NCBI RefSeq assembly: GCF_004570865.1
Contig: NZ_SPQS01000001.1
Coordinates: 434,001-498,000 of the forward strand
Direction: 5' to 3'
DNA from: Bradyrhizobium frederickii
GTDB taxonomy: Bacteria; Pseudomonadota; Alphaproteobacteria; Rhizobiales; Xanthobacteraceae
Length of the DNA stretch: 64,000 nt
Positions within the stretch are counted from its first letter, which is position 1. Each line of letters opens with the position of its first letter. The notes under the pieces are model-generated. The model did no database searches and had not been told where the DNA came from. It saw only the letters and a list, made by a program, of their open reading frames with translations. Positions 17,933 through 25,810 of the stretch are shown one piece after another. The position numbers and the translations under genes are program-made.

Positions 17933-18397
17933 TTGTCCGTGACGACGCCGAAAGGCCCGCAGCTCGCGGTGCTGCCGACAGCCGCCGAGGATGGCACCCG
18001 TTCGCGGGTGCAGGTGCTCCAGCCGTCGGGATGGCCGATGCCGAAGGGCTATGCCAACGGCATGGCCGCCGAAGGGCGCATCGTCGTCACCGGCGGCGTG
18101 ATCGGCTGGGACGCCGAGGAGCGTCTCGCCGACGGCTTTGTTGCGCAGGTGCGCCAGACCTTGAGCAACATCGCGGCGATCCTGGCCGAGGCCGGCGCGC
18201 GGCCCGAGCACCTCGTGCGGCTGACCTGGTACGTCGTCGACATGGACGAGTACCTGTCCAACCTGAAGACGCTCGGCAAGGTCTACCGTGCCATCTTCGG
18301 CACCCATTACCCCGCGATGGCGCTGGTGCAGGTGGTGCGCTTGGTGGAGAAGGCGGCGCGCGTCGAGATCGAGGCCACCGCCGTCGTTCCACGCTGA
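17933..18397 (+). CDS. RidA/YjgF/YER057c family protein lacking the RidA arginine
   Basis: Protein of 154 aa with the chorismate-mutase-like Rid fold. The ending ALVQVVRLVEKAARVEIEATAVV matches the family's last strand. In E. coli RidA the imine-deaminating Arg105 lies in PARSCVEVARL; here the aligned residue is Met129 (PAMALVQVVRL), so it belongs to a subgroup not expected to act as a classical imine deaminase. The start is TTG at 17933, preceded by AAAGGA. Placement 15 bases after the aryl-CoA ligase suggests a role in handling an enamine/imine or in ring-product hydrolysis, because 2-aminobenzoyl-CoA reduction gives an enamine. Function is inferred. Confidence 0.8.
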   Translation: MSVTTPKGPQLAVLPTAAEDGTRSRVQVLQPSGWPMPKGYANGMAAEGRIVVTGGVIGWDAEERLADGFVAQVRQTLSNIAAILAEAGARPEHLVRLTWYVVDMDEYLSNLKTLGKVYRAIFGTHYPAMALVQVVRLVEKAARVEIEATAVVPR

Positions 18398-18421
18398 ATC
18401 GCGCAGACTCAGCTGGCCTTG

Positions 18422-19150
18422 TCAGCTGGCCTTTGCGAGCTCGTCGTCCTCGGGCGAGTTCAGATAGATGCCCGACATGGTGTCGACCCAGCACAGATGG
18501 TCGTGCACCTTCTTCACGCCTTCGACGTTCTCGGCGGCGACGATCGCCGCCTGCCGTGTGCGCTCTTCGCTGATGACACCGCTGAGGTGAACGATGCCGT
18601 CACGGACGATGACGTTCAGCCCGAACGGGCACCAGTCGTTCTTCTCCATGGTCTCGATGATACGGCTGCGAATGTGATCGTCGTCCGCCGTCGGATCCGG
18701 CACCTCGCGGGCGAGCCCCGCCACGGCCTGCAGCAGGTTGGCTCGCGATACGATGCCGACGACCTTGTCGCCGCGCACCACGGGCAGCCGCTTCACGTTG
18801 TTGCGCTCCATGAGGTCGACGATCTCGGCGAGCGCCATATCCTCCGTGATGGTGATGGGCGTGTCGGTCATCACTTCCGAGACCTTGCGGCCGTGCTCGT
18901 GGACGAAATCGCTGGCGGATTTGCCCGGCCCCAGGATGAACCGCAGCCAGCGTCCGCGCTTGCGTCCGGTGCCGATTTCGCTGCGGCGGATGAAATCCCC
19001 TTCGGAGACGACGCCGACCAGCTTGCCGGTCTCGTCGACCACCGTGAGGCCGCTGACATGCCGCTTCAGCATGATATTCGCCGCCTCGACGATGCTTGTG
19101 TCGGGGGTAACCGAGATGACCGACCGGGTCATGATCTGGTGGGCGCGCAT
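18422..19150 (-). CDS. CBS-pair and BON domain protein
   Basis: Protein of 242 aa with two CBS motifs (about residues 1-60 and 90-145), which in this family bind adenosine nucleotides, followed by a BON domain (about 155-225, INxxVRDGxVHLSG-like stretch NVIVRDGIVHLSGVI) thought to contact membranes or lipids. No signal peptide is visible. Such proteins commonly accompany low-oxygen or stress genes. Two FixK/FNR-type boxes lie in the 208-base gap it shares with the divergent PHA synthase gene. A sensor/regulatory role tied to energy state is likely, but the target is unknown. Confidence 0.85.
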   Translation of the reverse strand: MRAHQIMTRSVISVTPDTSIVEAANIMLKRHVSGLTVVDETGKLVGVVSEGDFIRRSEIGTGRKRGRWLRFILGPGKSASDFVHEHGRKVSEVMTDTPITITEDMALAEIVDLMERNNVKRLPVVRGDKVVGIVSRANLLQAVAGLAREVPDPTADDDHIRSRIIETMEKNDWCPFGLNVIVRDGIVHLSGVISEERTRQAAIVAAENVEGVKKVHDHLCWVDTMSGIYLNSPEDDELAKAS

Positions 19151-19214
19151 GGAAGACTCCGCTGGCTTGTCAAATTTCGATGCGCGAAAACTAGCCCGGA
19201 CGCCGGGCCGCGGC

Positions 19215-19228
19215 TTGACTCAGGTCAA
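19215..19228. promoter_or_regulatory. FixK/FNR-type box 1
   Basis: TTGACTCAGGTCAA, in the divergent CBS-BON / PHA synthase gap, 65 bases upstream of the CBS-BON start. Confidence 0.55.
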
Positions 19229-19278
19229 TGGGACGAACCCGTCCGCATCGATGAAGCAATTGTGATCCGCCCTCCGGT

Positions 19279-19292
19279 TTGATGCAGCTCAA
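19279..19292. promoter_or_regulatory. FixK/FNR-type box 2
   Basis: TTGATGCAGCTCAA, 66 bases upstream of the PHA synthase ATG. The right half deviates from ATCAA. Confidence 0.5.
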
Positions 19293-19358
19293 CGCTGATG
19301 CGAAGACTGGCCATATCCTCCGCCGACATCAAACCGCAGCCCTTGGGATCATTGAGCC

Positions 19359-21212
19359 ATGAGCGTCGTGAAGATTTATCCACGGGCCGAAGAGCCGGCG
19401 GTGCAGGCCCTCCCGCTCAGTCCCGCCGCTGCTCCCGGAGCTTCGACGGTGAGCGCCGAAAAGCTCGCAGAAAAGACGACTGCTGCCGATTCTCTGCCAG
19501 AATCCGAGCCATATCCATTCGATCGCGCGTTTCACGCCATGCTGGCACGGTTCACCGGCGGTATTTCGCCGCTGGCCTTGTCGCTTGCCTGGCTCGACTG
19601 GAGCTCGCATCTCGCTGCGGCGCCGCAACGCCAGATGGAGATTTCCCGCACCGCCCTGCGCGACACCGGGCGGCTGGTGGAAGCCGCCGCGCACGCGGCG
19701 TCGCCGGAGCAAAGGCCGTGGTCCGTGATCCGGCCGCAGGCGCGGGATCGCCGTTTCAGTGGACCACAATGGGAGACTGCGCCGTTCAATCTGCTGGCGC
19801 AGGGGTTCTTGCTCGCAGAACGCTGGTGGCGCGATGCCGCGACGGGCGTGCGTGGCGTGTCGCACGCCAATGAGGCCATCGTCGAGTTCTCGATGCGCCA
19901 GATGCTCGACATGCTGGCCCCGTCGAATTTCGCGGCGACCAATCCGAAGGTGCTGGAGAAGGCGTTCCAGAGCGGCGGCGAGAATTACGTCTTTGGCTGG
20001 CAGAATTGGTGCAGCGATCTGATGCGCGTGCTCTCCAACTCGAAGCTGGCGGAGGACGGGCGGTTCGTGGTCGGCAAGACCGTGGCGGTTTCACCGGGCA
20101 AGGTCGTCTACCGCAACGAGCTGATCGAGCTCATTCAGTACCACCCGACCACCGCACAGGTGAGGCCCGAGCCGATCCTGATCGTGCCGGCCTGGATCAT
20201 GAAGTACTACATTCTCGATCTCTCGCCGCAGAACTCGCTGGTCAAATATCTGACCGGTCAAGGGTTCACCGTGTTCGCGATCTCCTGGCGCAATCCGGAT
20301 GCGAGAGATAGGGATCTCGCCTTTGACGATTATCGCAAGCTGGGCGTCATGGCGGCGCTGGACATGATCGGCCTGATCATGCCGGGGCGGAAGACGCATG
20401 CGCTCGGCTATTGTCTGGGCGGCACGCTGCTGTCGATCGCCGCGGCGGCGATGGAACGCGACGGCGACAACCGCCTCGGCACCGTCACGCTCCTTGCGGC
20501 CCAGACCGATTTCACCGAGGCCGGGGAGCTGACGCTCTTCATCAACGAGAGCCAGGTCGCCTTTCTCGAAGACGTGATGTGGCAGCGAGGCTATCTCGAC
20601 ACGACGCAGATGGCCGGCGCCTTTCAGCTGCTTCGTTCCAACGAGTTGATCTGGTCGCGTCTGTCACACGACTATCTGATGGGCGAGAGCGCACCGCCGA
20701 GCGACCTGATGGCCTGGAACGCCGATGCAACCCGGCTGCCTTATCGCATGCATTCGGAATATCTGCGTAAGCTGTTCCTCGACAACGATCTGGCCGGCGG
20801 ACGCTATCAGGTCGACGGCAGGAGCGTTTCGCTGTCCGATATTCACGCGCCGATGTTCGTGGTCGGCACGCTCGCCGATCACGTGGCGCCGTGGCGATCC
20901 GCCTACAAGATCCACTATCAGGTCGATGCCGACGTGACGTTCCTGTTGACCAGCGGCGGCCACAATGCCGGTGTCGTTGCACCTCCAGAGGAGCCCGGCC
21001 ACAGCTATCAGGTGCTGATCAAGCCTGCCGATGCGCCCTATGTTGGTCCGGACGAATGGCTGAAGCTGGCTCCGCACGTCGAGGGCTCTTGGTGGCCGGA
21101 ATGGGCTAATTGGCTAGCGGCGCGTTCCGGCGCGCCCTGCGATCCGCCGCAGACCGGAGTTGGAGACGCTCCGGGACTGCCCGATGCGCCGGGGGACTAC
21201 GTCCACACCTAA
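19359..21212 (+). CDS. phaC: Class I poly(3-hydroxyalkanoate) synthase
   Basis: Polymerises 3-hydroxyacyl-CoA to polyhydroxyalkanoate on storage granules. The 617-aa protein has the N-terminal PhaC domain and an alpha/beta core with the lipase-like box GYCLGG (catalytic Cys352), and the partner residues are D507 (LADHVAP) and H535 (GGHNAGV). No phaA, phaB, phaR or phasin gene is adjacent, so this is probably one of several synthases in the genome. It is preceded by two FixK/FNR-type boxes, which ties storage to oxygen limitation. Its stop codon overlaps the stop of the convergent CHAD gene by 4 bases. Confidence 0.93.
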   Translation: MSVVKIYPRAEEPAVQALPLSPAAAPGASTVSAEKLAEKTTAADSLPESEPYPFDRAFHAMLARFTGGISPLALSLAWLDWSSHLAAAPQRQMEISRTALRDTGRLVEAAAHAASPEQRPWSVIRPQARDRRFSGPQWETAPFNLLAQGFLLAERWWRDAATGVRGVSHANEAIVEFSMRQMLDMLAPSNFAATNPKVLEKAFQSGGENYVFGWQNWCSDLMRVLSNSKLAEDGRFVVGKTVAVSPGKVVYRNELIELIQYHPTTAQVRPEPILIVPAWIMKYYILDLSPQNSLVKYLTGQGFTVFAISWRNPDARDRDLAFDDYRKLGVMAALDMIGLIMPGRKTHALGYCLGGTLLSIAAAAMERDGDNRLGTVTLLAAQTDFTEAGELTLFINESQVAFLEDVMWQRGYLDTTQMAGAFQLLRSNELIWSRLSHDYLMGESAPPSDLMAWNADATRLPYRMHSEYLRKLFLDNDLAGGRYQVDGRSVSLSDIHAPMFVVGTLADHVAPWRSAYKIHYQVDADVTFLLTSGGHNAGVVAPPEEPGHSYQVLIKPADAPYVGPDEWLKLAPHVEGSWWPEWANWLAARSGAPCDPPQTGVGDAPGLPDAPGDYVHT

Positions 21213-22195
21213 GCCTCCGGCTCGGACCTTGGCGCGAGATCCGAGGAGCGGAAGGGTTTGGCCTTGTCCAGTTTGCGGTAGGCGGTTGACGCCTTCCGCA
21301 ACAGCTTCTTCTCCCGCTTGCGGTTGAGGAAGCGATTGCCGGCTTCTTGGCCGGCGCCATTCAATGACGCCGCCAGCGCTTGTCCCCGCGCATCGTCGTT
21401 CAATTGTCCGAGTGACCGTTGCGCCTGGCGCAATTTCTTGAGGATGGATTTCTGTTTCGTCAGTGATTCATCGGCGAACAGGTCCTGGAGCGACTCGATC
21501 GAATAGGTCATCCGCTTGTTGAGAAGCCGCAGCTTGTGGCGTTTCTCGACGTCGAGCTTGCGGAGCTTTCGCGCCTTCTTGAGCAGCGTCGTTTCCCACT
21601 CAGCCAGCCGCTGCGCTGCATGGTCGGCGAGCGTGCAGCGGCGCAATCGGATGGCCTCCTTGCTGCGCCGGGTCGACCAGGGGCCGCTCTCGATCCAGGC
21701 CGAGGTCTGCTCGACAAGGCGGCGATACCGCGGGGATTGCAGTGCGCGCGCCAGCTCGCGGTGGCTCTCGGCGCGTTTTTCGTCCCAGTGCTGAAGCTCG
21801 GCGATCACGGCGAGCTCGTCGCCGCTCTCGGCGACGACCCGCTCGATCGCCACATCGAGGTCCCGCACCATGCCGAGCTGGCTGTTCAGCCATTTCAGCT
21901 CGGCCCAGATAGTCGGCCGCAGAGCGTCGTCGACCATCGGCGAGAAGAAGCGGATGGCGGTGCGCAGATGCGTCAGTGCGATCCGGATCTGGTGCAGCGC
22001 GTCGGGATCGCCGCGGCAGGTGCCGTCATGCTGGGCGAGGACGGCAGCAAGGTGACGGCGCGCGATGATCCGGAACGCCGTATCGCAGGCCATGCCGGGA
22101 CTAAGGCGGCCGGGCAGGGCATTGCGACGTGCCGCCGGCGCGACGCGAGCGGCCGCCGAGGTCGTGCTAGGTCGCGCCATTTTTGCCCGCGCCAA
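21209..22195 (-). CDS. CHAD domain protein (polyphosphate-associated)
   Basis: Protein of 328 aa made mainly of helices rich in Lys, Arg and His, with the CHAD pattern of conserved histidines (LHQIRIALTHLRTAIRFF near residue 68). CHAD domains bind inorganic polyphosphate and are found on polyP granules. The start (ATG at 22195, or 22180) overlaps the end of the upstream kinase-like gene, so it is coupled with it. The tail-to-tail overlap with the PHA synthase places two storage-polymer genes side by side. The Lys/Arg-rich C-terminus may help bind polyP. Confidence 0.82.
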   Translation of the reverse strand: MARAKMARPSTTSAAARVAPAARRNALPGRLSPGMACDTAFRIIARRHLAAVLAQHDGTCRGDPDALHQIRIALTHLRTAIRFFSPMVDDALRPTIWAELKWLNSQLGMVRDLDVAIERVVAESGDELAVIAELQHWDEKRAESHRELARALQSPRYRRLVEQTSAWIESGPWSTRRSKEAIRLRRCTLADHAAQRLAEWETTLLKKARKLRKLDVEKRHKLRLLNKRMTYSIESLQDLFADESLTKQKSILKKLRQAQRSLGQLNDDARGQALAASLNGAGQEAGNRFLNRKREKKLLRKASTAYRKLDKAKPFRSSDLAPRSEPEA

Positions 22196-23753
22196 TCAGA
22201 TTGCCTTGTTTGCCTTCAGTGATCGCGTTCCGGCAGTTCTGGAGCGTCTGCTCTTGCGTCCCGGATGCATCGATGGTCGCCCAACCGACATGGCCGATAC
22301 TATAGTGCTCCTGCAGCGCGGCAACCTCTTGCGTGGCGTCGGATGCGTCTCCCCGGCGGCTTCCGATCCGCGTTTGCCGGGTGGCAAGATCTGCAACCAG
22401 AAACAGGCCGTCCAGCGGCACGTTGCACTCGCGCGCCAGTGCGGCGATCGCGTCTCGTTCGTCCTCGCGGGCAAATACGCCGTCAATGATCGCCGAATGG
22501 CCTTGCGCCAGCACCCGCCGGGCGAGCTGAGCCAGCGTGTCGTAGACGCGGGCTGCATGCTCCGGCGTGTAGGCGGAGGGCGGCAGGCGGTGGGTGTCCT
22601 CGACCCCGAACATCTGCTTGCGGACGATGTCGCTGCGCAGCACGACGGCTCCGGGCGGCGGTGCGATGCGGGGCGCCAGCGCTTGCGCCAGAACCGTCTT
22701 GCCCGTGCCTGACAATCCGCCGACGGCAATCAGGCGCGGAGCGGCAGGATGGATCAGCATCCTGGCGAGGTCAAAATAGCGCCGTGCCTGCTCGAGAATG
22801 CCGGGGTCGTCCGAATGCGGCGGACTCAGCCGTGCCAGAGCCACCTGGGCGCGTATCGCCGCCCGGACGGACATGAACAGCGGCAGGGCCGAGAGCGCGT
22901 CGAAATTATCGGCGGGCGTCGCGGCGAGATAGCGGTTCAGGACGATGTTGGCCGCGTGTGCCTGATCGTGGTGCAACAGGTCCATCAGCGTGAATGCGAG
23001 ATCGTAGAGCACGTCGACGGTCGCCATCTGCGCATCGAACTCGATGGCGTCGAACAGCACGGGACGGTCATCGATCAGGACGATATTTGCGAGATGCAGA
23101 TCGCCATGACAGCGGCGCACGAAACCTTTCCGGCCGCGCTCCACGAGCAGGGGGCGGAGGCGCAAATAGGCCTCGTGCGAGGCTCGGCTGAGCTTGTCGA
23201 TGTCTCCCGCGTTGAGTTGGCCGCCGGCCTGCAGGCCGTGACTGTTGCCGTCGATCAGGGCGGGGATGGAGGAGACCCATGCTACGGCATCCGCGCTTGT
23301 GGCGGCGCCATGGGAAGCCACGACCGCATCGGCGGCAGCCGAGGCGAGCTTTGCATCCAGCGGCCCGGCCTTTGCCAGATGATCCAGCGTTCTGCTTTCG
23401 TCGAAGCGCGACATGTCCACCGCATACTCGATCGGCCGGCCGGCGCCGCCAACTTGCACCGATCCATCCGGCTCTTCCGTGATCGCCACGACGCGATGAT
23501 AGATCTGCGGCGCCAGCGGCCGGTTGATCCTGATCTCCTCCTCGCAGGCCGCCTTGCGCTTATCGAGTGTCGAATAATCGAGAAAGGGATACCGGACAGC
23601 GCGCTTGATCTTCAACGCGCGCCTCCCGTCGAGGAACACCGAGGCGCCATGCGTGTCGATCCGCGTCACGCCGGGATGGTCGGTCAGCGTCCGGAAGATC
23701 CGCTCCTGGGCTGCCATTTCGTCCTTCATGGAAACGGACATCCGGAGCACCAT
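22167..23753 (-). CDS. Fused aminoglycoside-phosphotransferase-like / P-loop kinase protein
   Basis: Protein of 528 aa with two parts. The N-terminal half is a protein-kinase-like phosphotransferase fold with the catalytic loop HGDLHLAN (216-223) and the metal-binding Asp in LFDAIEFD (235). The C-terminal part is a P-loop NTPase with Walker A GLSGTGKT (346-353) resembling gluconate/zeta-toxin-type small-molecule kinases. Its ATG overlaps the alcohol dehydrogenase stop by one base (TGATG), and its end overlaps the CHAD start. The substrate of neither domain is known; antibiotic resistance is not implied by this family. Confidence 0.8.
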   Translation of the reverse strand: MVLRMSVSMKDEMAAQERIFRTLTDHPGVTRIDTHGASVFLDGRRALKIKRAVRYPFLDYSTLDKRKAACEEEIRINRPLAPQIYHRVVAITEEPDGSVQVGGAGRPIEYAVDMSRFDESRTLDHLAKAGPLDAKLASAAADAVVASHGAATSADAVAWVSSIPALIDGNSHGLQAGGQLNAGDIDKLSRASHEAYLRLRPLLVERGRKGFVRRCHGDLHLANIVLIDDRPVLFDAIEFDAQMATVDVLYDLAFTLMDLLHHDQAHAANIVLNRYLAATPADNFDALSALPLFMSVRAAIRAQVALARLSPPHSDDPGILEQARRYFDLARMLIHPAAPRLIAVGGLSGTGKTVLAQALAPRIAPPPGAVVLRSDIVRKQMFGVEDTHRLPPSAYTPEHAARVYDTLAQLARRVLAQGHSAIIDGVFAREDERDAIAALARECNVPLDGLFLVADLATRQTRIGSRRGDASDATQEVAALQEHYSIGHVGWATIDASGTQEQTLQNCRNAITEGKQGNLIGAGKNGAT

Positions 23754-24736
23754 CAGGGCGTCAGCACGGCCGCGCCGAGAATCTGACCAGCCCGCAGCAT
23801 GGTCAGAACCTCGTTGGCCTGCTCGAGTGGAAATGCCGTCGTCTCGGTGCGCACACCAGCTTGCGGCGCGATCTTGAGGAAATCGAGGCCATCCTGTCGG
23901 GTGAGATTGGCGACCGACACCAGCTGCCGTTCCTGCCAGAGCAGATCATAGGGAAAGCTTGGAATGTCGGTCATGTGGATGCCCGCGCATACGACGCGCC
24001 CGCCTTTGCGGACCGCGCGCAACGCAGCCGGGACGAGCTCGCCTGATGGTGCGTAGATGATGGCGGCGTCGAGCGGCTCCTCGGGCACTTCGTCAGATGC
24101 TCCCGCCCAGACCGCGCCGAGACGACGTGCAAGATCTTGCGCAGCGGCGTCGCCGCGTCGCGTGAATGCATGGACGGATCGTCCCTGCCAGCGCGCGACC
24201 TGCGCAATGATGTGGCCGGCCGCGCCGAAACCATAGAGGCCGAGCCGTTCGGCAGGGCCGGCCAGCACCAGCGAGCGCCAGCCGATCAGCCCCGCGCATA
24301 GCAGAGGCGCGATCTCCACGTCGTTGCCGTCCTCACCAAGGGGAAAGGCGTAGCGTGCGTCGGCGACGGTGTGGGTCGCGTAGCCGCCATCGCGCGTATA
24401 TCCGGTGAATAGCGGTGCGTCACACAGGTTTTCCATGCCGTCCCGGCAGAAGCGACAATGTCCGCAGGTAAAGCCGAGCCAGGGAATGCCGACCCGATCA
24501 CCGGGCACATGCGTTGCGACATTCGGGCCCACGAGATCGACCCGACCGACGATCTCGTGACCAGGTACGATCGGATAGCGAACTTCGGGCAGTTCGGCGT
24601 CGACGAGGTGAAGATCGGTCCGGCAGACCCCGCAGGCGCTGACCTTTACCCGGAGCTGCCCCTCGCCGGGGATCGGGTCGGGCCGCTCCTCCATCTGGAG
24701 CCGCGTTCGTGCGGCCGGCAACACCATCGCACGCAT
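23753..24736 (-). CDS. Zinc-dependent alcohol dehydrogenase family protein
   Basis: Medium-chain dehydrogenase of 327 aa. The catalytic zinc ligands lie in ACGVCRTDLH (Cys) and PGHEIVG (His-Glu), and the structural zinc motif is CGHCRFCRDGMENLC. The nucleotide-binding GFGAAGH segment is near residue 170. It oxidises an alcohol or reduces an aldehyde with NAD(P)(H). It is the first gene of a leftward three-gene operon with the kinase-like and CHAD genes, opposite two FixK/FNR-type boxes in the gap to the universal stress protein gene, suggesting a fermentative or low-oxygen role. Confidence 0.88.
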   Translation of the reverse strand: MRAMVLPAARTRLQMEERPDPIPGEGQLRVKVSACGVCRTDLHLVDAELPEVRYPIVPGHEIVGRVDLVGPNVATHVPGDRVGIPWLGFTCGHCRFCRDGMENLCDAPLFTGYTRDGGYATHTVADARYAFPLGEDGNDVEIAPLLCAGLIGWRSLVLAGPAERLGLYGFGAAGHIIAQVARWQGRSVHAFTRRGDAAAQDLARRLGAVWAGASDEVPEEPLDAAIIYAPSGELVPAALRAVRKGGRVVCAGIHMTDIPSFPYDLLWQERQLVSVANLTRQDGLDFLKIAPQAGVRTETTAFPLEQANEVLTMLRAGQILGAAVLTP

Positions 24737-24798
24737 GAGCTTCTCCAGGGCGAACCGCTCCGACTGAATTACCCATAGAACAGCTATGCGGCCAGTCC

Positions 24799-24812
24799 TT
24801 GATGCCGGTCAA
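24799..24812. promoter_or_regulatory. FixK/FNR-type box 3
   Basis: TTGATGCCGGTCAA, 62 bases upstream of the leftward alcohol dehydrogenase gene. Confidence 0.55.
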
Positions 24813-24843
24813 CGCTGTCCGGGCCGGACCGAGTTCCCTTGGC

Positions 24844-24857
24844 TTGACGAGGATCAA
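24844..24857. promoter_or_regulatory. FixK/FNR-type box 4
   Basis: TTGACGAGGATCAA, 47 bases upstream of the universal stress protein ATG. Confidence 0.6.
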
Positions 24858-24904
24858 GGGTCTCGACCAAAGCCGGCCTATTGTGGCGGCCAAGGAGAAT
24901 CCCG

Positions 24905-25744
24905 ATGCCCATCAAGGACGTCTTTCTGCCGCTTGTCGGCCAGCCGCGCGGGCCGGCCCTGGCTGCGATCGAGAAATGCGTGGCCGTTGCTGCCGATCTC
25001 GGCGCCAGGATCACCGCGCTCGCGCTTGAGGAAGAGGTTTACGAGCGGCCGAAGGTGATGCTGCCCTACGATCGCGAGTCTGCGGAGCCCGGCAGTTTGC
25101 GCGAAATGAGCGACGTGCAGCAGCTCCTGAATGCATTTACCAATGCGACATCACGCGCCAACATTCGCGCCCAGAGCCGAACGGGCAAGGTGCCGGCGGA
25201 CCAGATCCCGGCCATCCTTGCCGAACACGCTCGTTTCAGCGATCTCACGCTGCTCCCCGTGAAGCCGCATGACAGTCGAACGGAGAGCATCGTTGATGCC
25301 TTCCTGTTGGGATCCGGCCGGCCGCTTCTGCTCTGTCCGGAACATCTCGCAGGAGACCTTCGCCCCAAATTCGGGAACGTCATGATCGCCTGGGACCACT
25401 CCGCGCGTGCGGCGCGAGCGGTCGGCGACGCGTTGCCGGTCCTGCAGGCGGCGGCCTCGGTTCGCGTGGTGACCGTGGCGGATGAGAAGACCGACGCGAT
25501 CGTGCAATCCGGAACCGCTCTGGTCGATCATCTGAGGGAACACGGTGTCCATGCCTCCTTCGAAGCGGCGAAGAGCCGCGGCAGCTCGATCGGCAAGGTC
25601 CTGGGAAATTGGGCGAATTCCCATGGCATGGACGCCATCGTGATGGGCGCCTATCATCATTCGCGTCTGAACGAGATCGTCTGGGGCGGTGTGACAAAGA
25701 CCGTCATCGGTGAGCCACCATGCTGGGTTATGATCTCGCACTAG
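24905..25744 (+). CDS. Universal stress protein (UspA family, two-domain)
   Basis: Protein of 279 aa, about twice the size of a single Usp domain. The second half (from about residue 155, NVMIAWDHSARAARAV) is a clear Usp fold ending in the phosphate-binding-like GAYHHSRLNEIVWGGVTKTVIG segment; the first half (MPIKDVFLPLVGQPRG) is a diverged copy. I chose the ATG at 24905, with AAGGAGA upstream, rather than an earlier in-frame codon. It is divergent from the alcohol dehydrogenase, with two FixK/FNR-type boxes between them, and precedes the synthetase/acetyltransferase gene by 66 bases. Confidence 0.88.
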   Translation: MPIKDVFLPLVGQPRGPALAAIEKCVAVAADLGARITALALEEEVYERPKVMLPYDRESAEPGSLREMSDVQQLLNAFTNATSRANIRAQSRTGKVPADQIPAILAEHARFSDLTLLPVKPHDSRTESIVDAFLLGSGRPLLLCPEHLAGDLRPKFGNVMIAWDHSARAARAVGDALPVLQAAASVRVVTVADEKTDAIVQSGTALVDHLREHGVHASFEAAKSRGSSIGKVLGNWANSHGMDAIVMGAYHHSRLNEIVWGGVTKTVIGEPPCWVMISH

Positions 25745-25810
25745 GCTCGCCATTCGTCCTGCCTGATCGTCAACCATCGGAACAGTCGCCGACCGGGCGC
25801 ATTTGCTTTC

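Noticed and set aside
22167..23753. Aminoglycoside resistance from the phosphotransferase-like domain
   Set aside because: The fused P-loop domain and the operon with alcohol dehydrogenase and CHAD genes fit a general kinase-like protein; no resistance-specific motif is seen.
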